This document shows, one piece after another, positions 47,383-54,208 of a DNA stretch of 64,000 nt; position 1 is the stretch's first letter, and the number at the start of each line of letters is the position of its first letter. The notes beneath the pieces were generated by a model, which was not told where the DNA came from, made no database searches, and saw nothing but the letters and a program-made list of their open reading frames with translations. Source of the stretch: Deltaproteobacteria bacterium (GTDB lineage Bacteria; Myxococcota; Myxococcia; Myxococcales; 40CM-4-68-19); assembly GCA_005879315.1 (NCBI GenBank), contig VBLC01000033.1, forward strand, positions 1 to 64,000. The letters are read 5' to 3'. A program made the position numbers and the translations under genes.

Positions 47383-48540
47383 TCACCTGCGCAGGAAGTA
47401 CTTGCCTGGCCGCTGGACAGCCAGGCCTTTGAGCTCCAGGTCGGCGAGCTTGCGAAGCGCCACCTGGGAGGGGATCTGGGTGCGCAGGGCCAGATCGTCC
47501 AGGTGGGCGGGCTTGCGGTCGTCCAACAGCCGCCAGAGCTGCAGGCTCTCGCCATCGACGTCAGGGTCGGCGATGGGTTTCGGGGTCGCTTTCTCCCGCG
47601 CCTCGCGCGAGGGCGGCGCGGACAGTCCATCGGGGATGGGCCAGTGCAAGCCCTGGAGGACGTCGAACGCACAGCGGGCAGCGGTCGCTTTCTGCCGGCG
47701 GAGGAGCTCGTTCGGTCCGGCCGCCAGCTCGTGGTCACCAGGGACGGCGAAGATGGGTCGCCTTTGCAGCGCGGCGTGATCGGCGGTGATCAGCGCTCCT
47801 GACTTGAGCGCTGCGCGCACGACCACGACCGCATCCGAGAGCCCACTGATGGTGCGGTTGCGCTGGGGAAAATTCTTTTGCGTCGGCGGCGTGCCCGGAG
47901 CGAACCCGGTCACCACCGCGCCTCCCCCACTGGCGATCCGATCGAACAGCTCGCCGTTCTCGGCCGGATAGACGACGTCGATTCCGCAGCCGAGCACCGC
48001 CACCGTCGAGCCCGAGGCAGAGAGGGCGCCCTCGTGTGCGGCGGCGTCGATGCCGCGGGCCCCGCCGGAGACGACCTGCGTGCCGGCGCGAGCGAAGTCC
48101 TCGCCCATGCGGCTCGCGATCTCCAGGCCTTCCTCGTCGGCCTCGCGCGATCCGACCACCGCGATGCGCCGCGCCTCTCGCTGGAGATGTCCCCGCAAAT
48201 AGAGCAGCGCAGGCGGGTTGTCGATCTTGCGCAGCTGCAGCGGATAGTCATCGTCGCCGAGAAGCAGTACCCGGGCGCCGGCCTTCCTGGCCGCCTCGAG
48301 CGCCCAGAGTCCGAGCTCCCGCAGATCAGGAGCCTTGGCCAGATAAGCGCGAGCGCGGGGGCGGAGCTTGAGAATGTCCGCCCTTTCAAGAATCGCCTGC
48401 GGTCCGCGCTCCGCCGCCCCCTGCAAAGTCTGGAATTCCGCAGCGATGCGCCCCAAGCTGGATCCACCCAGCCCCGGCACTGCAGACAACGCGCAAGCGG
48501 CCACGACTTCGGGCCGCACTTGAAGTGCGTCCTTCTCCAC
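47383..48540 (-). CDS. dprA: DNA-processing protein DprA (Smf)
   Basis: This 385-residue product protects incoming single-stranded DNA and loads RecA during natural transformation. The Rossmann-like core is clear: RIAVVGSREADEEGLEIASR, VVSGGARGIDAAAHEGAL, VLGCGIDVVYPAENGELF and FPQRNRTISGLSDAVVVV. A C-terminal winged-helix domain (DDLALRTQIPSQVALRKLADL) ends it. The start is GTG at 48540. A REP-like motif lies inside at 48372-48390 and encodes part of LERADI. The gene heads the topA-trmFO-xerC-hslVU string. Confidence 0.93.
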   Translation of the reverse strand: MEKDALQVRPEVVAACALSAVPGLGGSSLGRIAAEFQTLQGAAERGPQAILERADILKLRPRARAYLAKAPDLRELGLWALEAARKAGARVLLLGDDDYPLQLRKIDNPPALLYLRGHLQREARRIAVVGSREADEEGLEIASRMGEDFARAGTQVVSGGARGIDAAAHEGALSASGSTVAVLGCGIDVVYPAENGELFDRIASGGGAVVTGFAPGTPPTQKNFPQRNRTISGLSDAVVVVRAALKSGALITADHAALQRRPIFAVPGDHELAAGPNELLRRQKATAARCAFDVLQGLHWPIPDGLSAPPSREAREKATPKPIADPDVDGESLQLWRLLDDRKPAHLDDLALRTQIPSQVALRKLADLELKGLAVQRPGKYFLRR

Positions 48541-48607
48541 GCGGGCTAGCCTGCCCGCTTTTGCGCCAGACCGAAAGGTCGCCCGCGGCCAAGGCCCACC
48601 ACCCGGT

Positions 48608-48736
48608 TTACGGCGGCGACGTCTTCGTGGCCGTGACGAGCGGTTCGACCGCGCCCACGGCCAAGTTCACGTCGCCGTCGCCGTCAACGCTCACGTCAAC
48701 CTGAACGACGTTGACGTCAACGCCCAGGTCAATGCG
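48608..48736 (-). pseudogene. Gene fragment with alternating Val/Asp pattern
   Basis: In the 216-base gap before dprA, a minus-strand frame of 42 codons without a start codon reads RIDLGVDVNVVQVDVSVDGD and continues to a TAA. About 36 of 42 third positions are G or C, so it looks like real coding sequence of a beta-repeat protein, cut upstream by a TAG. Within it lies CGTTGACGTCAACG (48709-48722), a perfect 14-bp palindrome. I call it a remnant. Confidence 0.35.
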
Positions 48737-48756
48737 CTAACGAATGAGCGTTGGCG

Positions 48757-50052
48757 CTATCGCGCCCCGCCGCCGGCGCCGCCGGGGTGCATCTCCACTT
48801 GGTCCCCCGCCGCCAGCTCGCGGACGCTCTTGATCACGACGGCGGTGCTGAGGTGCTGCTTGGTGTCGACGACCAGGAGTAGCCCGACGTTCTCGTCCGG
48901 CGTCTTCACCCGCGCGGACTTCTCGCCCTCCTCGCCCGCGGTGTAGGAGCCGACCACCATCTGGTTGGAGAGCCCGTCGCCATGGCGCACCACGGCGAAG
49001 GTGTTCCCTTCCTGCACGCCGTCGGCGGCGCCCTTGTCGATGAACACCTCGTTCGCCTCGCCGTAGTGGGTGAGGCCGGGGTTGAGAGCCGAGACGATCA
49101 CGCCCGACACGTCGGCCGTGTTGGGCCGGGGGGCGATCCGCTTGTCCTGCGGGCTCCAGGTTCGCGCCCGGTCGCCGCGCTCGATCTCCTCGAAGACGCG
49201 CTCGACCTGCACGGTGCAGACGTCGCCGCGCACGCTCAGCACGCTGACGATGCCCACCGTCTTGGTCTTGTCGCCCAGCTTGCGGTGGCTGAGGGGATGC
49301 TCGATGGTGCCGTCGGGGCGGAAGAGGATCAGCTTGTCGCCCGGCTTGCAGGGCGGCTCCGATCTGCGGAACTTCACATAGGCCGTATCGTAAGTGGTGA
49401 GCATCTGCCGCTCCTCGAAGGAGGCGGCGATGCTGCCCGAATCGGCCATCTCATCCGACGAGATGAGCCCGCTGGCATGCACCTTGAGCACCGGAGGCGG
49501 CGTGAAGGCGAGCTTGCCGCTCACGCTCACGGTGTTGTTCTGCGCCTCCTTGCTGTTCTTGTTGATCACCTCGAGATCGGGCGACGAAGGCAGGGTCTCA
49601 TTCACGCCCGCCTCGTTCTCCGCGGCGGCGCTGGTCGCGTCGACGCCCGGTTCGGGTGGCGTCTGCACCTGCGCAGGCGCCTGCTGCCCGCCCTCGCCCG
49701 GGACGAAGTGCAGCTTGTTGCCCGGATAGATCCAGTGCGGGTTCTCGATATAGGGGTTGTTGCTCCAGATCTTCGGCCAGTACCAGGGGTTGTTGAGGAA
49801 CTTCTGCGACAGGTCCCAGAGGGTGTCGCCCCGCTGGATGACGTACTCCTCAGGCGTGCCCGGCAGCGGCTGGACGGTATTGTCGGGAGGGGGCCGCGGG
49901 CTCTGCTCGGTGATCACCGGGGCCGTCTCGGGCCGCTGCGGCGGCGGCTGCTGCTCCTGCGCCGCCGGCTGCTGCGCGCCCGTGCCCAGCGACACCGCCA
50001 GCGCGCCCCCGAGCACCGCTTTTCGCCAGAGCACGATCCTCTTCGTCCGCAT
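48757..50052 (-). CDS. LysM domain-containing exported protein
   Basis: The 431-residue product has an N-terminal signal (LWRKAVLGGALAVSLGTGA), a Pro/Gln-rich linker, and one LysM peptidoglycan-binding domain near residues 68-118 (VIQRGDTLWDLSQKFLNNPW ... IYPGNKLHF). The extra Trp/Tyr-rich part is typical of the long LysM proteins of delta-proteobacteria. The remaining 300 residues are a folded domain with many beta strands of unknown role, containing one Cys pair. It follows the TPR lipoprotein gene with 18 bases between and probably helps organise the cell wall. Confidence 0.82.
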   Translation of the reverse strand: MRTKRIVLWRKAVLGGALAVSLGTGAQQPAAQEQQPPPQRPETAPVITEQSPRPPPDNTVQPLPGTPEEYVIQRGDTLWDLSQKFLNNPWYWPKIWSNNPYIENPHWIYPGNKLHFVPGEGGQQAPAQVQTPPEPGVDATSAAAENEAGVNETLPSSPDLEVINKNSKEAQNNTVSVSGKLAFTPPPVLKVHASGLISSDEMADSGSIAASFEERQMLTTYDTAYVKFRRSEPPCKPGDKLILFRPDGTIEHPLSHRKLGDKTKTVGIVSVLSVRGDVCTVQVERVFEEIERGDRARTWSPQDKRIAPRPNTADVSGVIVSALNPGLTHYGEANEVFIDKGAADGVQEGNTFAVVRHGDGLSNQMVVGSYTAGEEGEKSARVKTPDENVGLLLVVDTKQHLSTAVVIKSVRELAAGDQVEMHPGGAGGGAR

Positions 50053-50070
50053 CGCCTGCCTCCTCGAGAG

Positions 50071-50838
50071 CTACAGACCCTGCAGGAGCATCCGCCCCGC
50101 CGCGGCCTCGGGCGCGTCGGGGTGCTCCTTGTCGAGCTGGGAAAGGACTCGCCTTGCTTCTTCCTTGCGGCCGAGAATGCGGAGGCAGCGCCCCCGCTCG
50201 AGCATCGCCTGCGCAACCGCATCGCCTGCGGGATAGCGCAAGGGCACCGCCTCGAGGAGCGGCAAGGCCTCCTCGCAGTCGCCGCGCACCTCGCGGACGA
50301 GGCCCGCGAGATAGAGCGCATTGTCGGCGGCGGTGTGGCGCGGATGAGCAGCGACGAAGGCGAGGAAGTCGATTTCCGCCTCCGCCTGCTTCCCGGCGTT
50401 GAGCTTCTGCACCGCGGCGACCCAGGCCTGGTCAGCGTCAAATTCCTCGGCCACCTGCGGATCCGTCTCGAGCCGCGAGAGCGCATCCTCGTCGGGCTCC
50501 TTGAGCTGCACCGTCGCCGGCAGCCGCGGCGCGAGCGCCACGGGGTTGATCCGATCGCGGCGCAGCCTGCGGCCCTCGCCGAGCTTGATGGTCTTGAGCT
50601 GCGGCCGCGGCTCTGACCTCGCCGGCGCCGGCTTCGCCACGGAAGCGGGCTGCGCCTTTGCGGCGAGCGCGGCGAGCTTCACCTCCAGGTCCTCGATGCG
50701 GCGCTGCTGTTGCGCGACCAGTGCCGACTGCGCCAGCAGCTGGCTGCGCAGCTCCCTCATCTCCTCCTCCGAAGCCGACTGCCGGACGGGCGCCGAAGCG
50801 CAGGCCGCGAGCGTGGCAAGCAGGATGAGATGGCGCAT
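50071..50838 (-). CDS. TPR lipoprotein with coiled coil (CpoB/YbgF-like)
   Basis: The ATG at 50838 begins a lipoprotein signal (MRHLILLATLAACAS), so the earlier ATGs upstream are not needed. Residues 30-65 form a coiled coil (SEEEMRELRSQLLAQSALVA), a Lys/Arg-rich linker follows, and the C-terminal half has TPR helices (AVQKLNAGKQAEAEIDFLAF ... AMLERGRCLRILGRKEEA). This is the order of CpoB/YbgF, which coordinates peptidoglycan synthesis and outer-membrane constriction, but the sequence match is loose. It lies with the LysM protein downstream in one operon. Confidence 0.75.
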   Translation of the reverse strand: MRHLILLATLAACASAPVRQSASEEEMRELRSQLLAQSALVAQQQRRIEDLEVKLAALAAKAQPASVAKPAPARSEPRPQLKTIKLGEGRRLRRDRINPVALAPRLPATVQLKEPDEDALSRLETDPQVAEEFDADQAWVAAVQKLNAGKQAEAEIDFLAFVAAHPRHTAADNALYLAGLVREVRGDCEEALPLLEAVPLRYPAGDAVAQAMLERGRCLRILGRKEEARRVLSQLDKEHPDAPEAAAGRMLLQGL

Positions 50839-50910
50839 GCGCAAGCGAGAATCCTCGAGGCGCAAGCCGCGCCGCATCCGCCATGATCTCGTGGCGAGGG
50901 CATGGATGTC

Positions 50911-50940
50911 AAAAAAAGCCGCGCGATTTACCCCGCGGCT
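50911..50940 (-). terminator. Intrinsic terminator overlapping the pgeF stop
   Basis: On the minus strand a 7-bp stem (AGCCGCG/CGCGGCT) with a 10-base loop is followed by seven T. The pgeF TAA stop lies in the loop. It separates the pgeF transcript from the TPR lipoprotein and LysM genes. Confidence 0.85.
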
Positions 50941-51620
50941 ACGAAGGCGAGATGTCTCCCTGTGCGGCCCTTGTCGCGACGGTGGCTGAAGAAGGAGGCG
51001 ATGTCGCAGGATGTACACCCTGCCAGCTGTTCGATGCGCTCCTGGGGAACGCCCGCGGCGAGCAAGGCGCGCTCGACGCAGAGGCGCAAGTCCAGGTGGC
51101 GGTCTTCGCCGGCCACGTCCTCGCCGAAGAGGCCGCGGAACTGCGCGACCATCTCCGCCGAAACTTCATAGCAGCACCGCCCGATGGAAGGGCCGATGAC
51201 GGCGAGAATCCGCGCCGGGTCGGCGCCCGCGACGTGCTGGAGCGCGCGCACTCCCCGCCCGGCGATGGAGAGCCGCGAGCCGCGCCAGCCGGAATGGACC
51301 GCGGCCGCCGCGCCCATGTCTTCGGCGTAGAGGAGCACCGGCACGCAGTCAGCGACGCGCACGCCGGCCGCCTCGCCCGCCTCGAACGCCACCACCGCAT
51401 CGGCTCCCTCTTCCTGGCGCTCGGTGGCGGGGAAGATCTCCTTCCCGTTCGCGGCCACCACGCGGTCGCCGTGGACTTGATGGACGGTGCTGATCCCGCG
51501 CGGGATCGAGGCCGCCTCCGCCAGAAGGCGCGCGTCGTCACCGCCGGTCCGCAGCGAGAACCCATGGGCCACGCCGGCGACGGAAAGCAGATGAGAGGTC
51601 AGGAAGAGGCGCTCGTCCAC
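50928..51620 (-). CDS. pgeF: Peptidoglycan editing factor PgeF (YfiH/laccase-domain)
   Basis: The 230-residue product belongs to the YfiH/PgeF family that corrects misincorporated amino acids in peptidoglycan precursors; the fold was earlier described as a polyphenol oxidase. Conserved metal and substrate residues are present: STVHQVHGD, RVADCVPVLL, AVHSGWRGS, and the C-terminal CTSCD ... FSHRRDKGRTGRHLAFV. The start is GTG at 51620. Upstream ORF extension is out of frame with any known gene. A small lipoprotein gene lies 35 bases upstream. Confidence 0.86.
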   Translation of the reverse strand: MDERLFLTSHLLSVAGVAHGFSLRTGGDDARLLAEAASIPRGISTVHQVHGDRVVAANGKEIFPATERQEEGADAVVAFEAGEAAGVRVADCVPVLLYAEDMGAAAAVHSGWRGSRLSIAGRGVRALQHVAGADPARILAVIGPSIGRCCYEVSAEMVAQFRGLFGEDVAGEDRHLDLRLCVERALLAAGVPQERIEQLAGCTSCDIASFFSHRRDKGRTGRHLAFVAAG

Positions 51621-51655
51621 GCCCGGAACAATAACAAGCCCGCGCAGCGGCCGTG

Positions 51656-52249
51656 TTACATCTCGTGAAGCATTTCGGCGATCTCTCGCGCCGCCTGCTC
51701 TTCCGAGGTCCGGTCCGCCGACCGTCCCGCCACTTCCGGCGCCTTCTCCACCAGCACGATGCGCTCGCCGCGCGCGTCGCCCACCACCTTGCCCTCGGGG
51801 TCGACGTCGCTCATTCCCTCGAGCACGAGCCGCCCCGGCTGCCGCTTCACTTGATAGACCGTGCGGGTGCCGCTGCCGCTGGCATCGCCGAGGAAGAAGC
51901 GGTCGTCCACCACCTGCCAGGTGCAGGCCCGGTCGGAGACGCCCGGCTCTTCGCCGTCGACCGAGACCGCGAGCGCCAGCCGGCAAGCGCCGCTGTCCTG
52001 CAGCATCAGCGCGCCCCGCTCGGTCAGGGTGTGCTCCGCGCCGTTGCCGTCGACCAGCTTGGTGCCGGCCTCGCTGATCTCGATCACCTGGTCCACGCCG
52101 TCGAGAGTGGCCCGCGAGCGGATCGACTCCACCGCGTACTTGCCTGGAACAAGCGCCGCCTTGTCCGCCTTCGAGCCGAGGTGAGCGCAAGCGACGCCCC
52201 CGGTTGCCAGCATCGCCGCAAGCACCGCCGAGATCCGCCCACCGGACAT
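51656..52249 (-). CDS. Putative lipoprotein (197 aa)
   Basis: The 197-residue product has a signal peptide ending in GGVACAHLG, where the Cys may be lipidated although the lipobox is not ideal. The mature protein is a beta-rich domain (KYAVESIRSRATLDGVDQVI, ACTWQVVDDRFFLGDASGSG, TVYQVKRQPGRLVLEGMSDV) and ends in a charged helix. I do not recognise a family. It precedes pgeF by 35 bases on the same strand. Confidence 0.6.
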   Translation of the reverse strand: MSGGRISAVLAAMLATGGVACAHLGSKADKAALVPGKYAVESIRSRATLDGVDQVIEISEAGTKLVDGNGAEHTLTERGALMLQDSGACRLALAVSVDGEEPGVSDRACTWQVVDDRFFLGDASGSGTRTVYQVKRQPGRLVLEGMSDVDPEGKVVGDARGERIVLVEKAPEVAGRSADRTSEEQAAREIAEMLHEM

Positions 52250-52382
52250 GGTTCCTCCGCGCCGTTCGCCGGCCCGCGAGCGCTCGCTTGTGCAAGGCGG
52301 CGGCCAGAGGGAAAACCCACGGCTCGGAGGGGCGCCAGCAGCGAGAGGGAACGCCGGTTCCCAGCCGAGGAAGGCGCCGGAC

Positions 52383-53006
52383 TTAGGAGAGGGCTCCGCG
52401 CCCCTTCAGCTGTTTACGGACGAACCATGCCACGGCGAGCAGGCCGACCGCGACGAGAAGCGCATCGAAGCGGTGGAACCAAGGCTTGAGCTGGTCGATG
52501 TGCTCGCCGAGAAGCATTCCCACCCAGGCCAGCCCCAGGCACCAGGGCAGTGAACCAGCGAAGGTGTAGACGACGAATTTTCCCATCGGCATCCGCGCCA
52601 CGCCGGCGGGGAAGGCGATGAAGGTTCGCACCACCGGCAAGAGCCTCGCGACGAACACCGTCACATCGCCGCGGCGGGCGAAAAATTTGTCCGCCCAATC
52701 AAGATGCTCTGGAGAGAGCAGCACGTACTTGCCGTAGCGCAAGATGAGCGGACGCCCCCCATAAGCCCCTGCGTAGTAGGCGGGAATGGAACCGATGACG
52801 CAGCCGATGGCGCCCGCCAGGCCCACTCCCCACAAGGTGAAGCGCCCCGAAGGAACCAGGCTCCCGGCGAAGGGCATGATCACTTCCGAGGGCAGCGGAA
52901 TGCAGGCGCTCTCGATGGCCATCAGCCCCGCCACGCCGCCATAGCCCAGTGCGGAGATGACGCCCTGGATCCAGGCGGCGACCGCCTCGAGCGTCTGCGC
53001 GATCAC
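52383..53006 (-). CDS. DedA family membrane protein
   Basis: This 207-residue SNARE-associated/DedA protein of the inner membrane is a flippase-like family that includes UndP transporters for undecaprenyl phosphate. The signature ESACIPLPSEVIMPFAGSLV, the GSIPAYYAGAYGG segment and RLLPVVRTFIAFPAGVARM with the essential Arg residues are all present. The GTG start overlaps the KamA stop (GTGA). The gene contains the REP-like 19-bp motif at 52685-52703, encoding part of LDWADK. Confidence 0.9.
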   Translation of the reverse strand: MIAQTLEAVAAWIQGVISALGYGGVAGLMAIESACIPLPSEVIMPFAGSLVPSGRFTLWGVGLAGAIGCVIGSIPAYYAGAYGGRPLILRYGKYVLLSPEHLDWADKFFARRGDVTVFVARLLPVVRTFIAFPAGVARMPMGKFVVYTFAGSLPWCLGLAWVGMLLGEHIDQLKPWFHRFDALLVAVGLLAVAWFVRKQLKGRGALS

Positions 53007-54184
53007 CGGTAGTACACCTCGTCGTAGGGAACGCTGCAGTCGGTCTCGCGCGGCTCGGGATAGCTGTACGTCTCACCGCGGTAACTCTTGAGCAGCGTCT
53101 CTCGCTCACGGCGCTCGAGGAGATAATCCGGCTGCAGCGTCACCTTGCCCCCGCCGCCGGGCAGATCGACCGCCAGGTGCGGGACGGCGAGGCCGCTGGT
53201 CCAGCCGCGCAACGCGCCGAGGATCTCGATGCCCTTCTGCAGCGGCGTGCGCAGGTGCTCGAGGCCCTCGGCCAGGTCCATCTGGTGCAGGTAGTAGGGC
53301 CGCACGCGCATCGTCAGGCACTTCTGCATCAAGTCCTTGATCGCGCGGGCGCTGGAGTTCACCCGCCGCATGAGCACCGCCTGGTTCTCGACCGGAATGC
53401 CGTGGTCGACCAGGAGCTCGCAAGCCTCGCGCGCCTCGGGGGTAACCTCTTTCGCGTGATTGAAATGCGTGACGACGAAGAGCGGCGCGAAGCGGCGCAG
53501 CGCGCGGGCCAGCTCCTCGTCGATCCGCATCGGCAGGCAGACGGGCACGCGCGTGCCGATGCGGATGATCTCGACGTGTGGAACGGCGCGGATCTGCTCG
53601 AGCAGCTCGACCAGCCGGGCGGTGGAGAGCAGCAGCGGATCTCCTCCGGAGACGAGAACGTCCCGCACCTCGCGGTGCTCGCGCAGATATGCGACCGCCT
53701 CGTCCAGTTCTTCGCGCGAGATGCCGCCCTCCTCCCCGCTGGTGATGCGCCGGCGGGTGCAGTGGCGGCAGTAGACGGGGCAGTGATCGAGCGCGAGCAG
53801 CAGCACGCGGTCGGGATACTTGTGGACGATGGCCCGCACCGGCCGGTGCCGGTCCTCGCCGAGCGGGTCGCGCAGCTCGCCGGGGCTGCGCAGCGCCTCG
53901 GCCCCCCGGGGAATGGCCTGCATCCGCACCGGGCAAAAGGGATGCTCGGGATCGATGAGGCTCAGGTAGTAGGGCGAGATGCCGAGCCGGAAGATCTCCT
54001 TGGTCTCGAGGCACCCGCGCCGCTCATCCTCGGTGAGCGGGACGAGGCGCGCCAGCTCCTCCAGCGAGCGCACCGAGTGGCGCAGCTGCCAGCGCCAGTC
54101 GCGCCACTCCTCGTCGCTCGCTTCGCGGAACACGCGCCGGCGCATGAGGGCGCGCAAGATGCTCTGCCGCGGCGCGCCGGTCAA
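53003..54184 (-). CDS. KamA family radical SAM aminomutase (lysine 2,3-aminomutase type)
   Basis: The 393-residue product has the radical SAM motif CPVYCRHC near residue 132 and the PLP-binding DLPGGGGKVTL motif of lysine 2,3-aminomutases near residue 345. The N-terminal DEEWRDWRWQLRHSV resembles the classical clostridial enzyme. It may isomerise L-lysine to beta-lysine or act as an EpmB-like modifier of EF-P; no efp gene is in the window. The start is TTG at 54184; an ATG at 54145 would give a 380-residue form. DedA follows with a GTGA overlap. Confidence 0.85.
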   Translation of the reverse strand: MTGAPRQSILRALMRRRVFREASDEEWRDWRWQLRHSVRSLEELARLVPLTEDERRGCLETKEIFRLGISPYYLSLIDPEHPFCPVRMQAIPRGAEALRSPGELRDPLGEDRHRPVRAIVHKYPDRVLLLALDHCPVYCRHCTRRRITSGEEGGISREELDEAVAYLREHREVRDVLVSGGDPLLLSTARLVELLEQIRAVPHVEIIRIGTRVPVCLPMRIDEELARALRRFAPLFVVTHFNHAKEVTPEAREACELLVDHGIPVENQAVLMRRVNSSARAIKDLMQKCLTMRVRPYYLHQMDLAEGLEHLRTPLQKGIEILGALRGWTSGLAVPHLAVDLPGGGGKVTLQPDYLLERRERETLLKSYRGETYSYPEPRETDCSVPYDEVYYR

Positions 54185-54208
54185 GAAGGCGCGCCGCGGC
54201 AGAATCGA

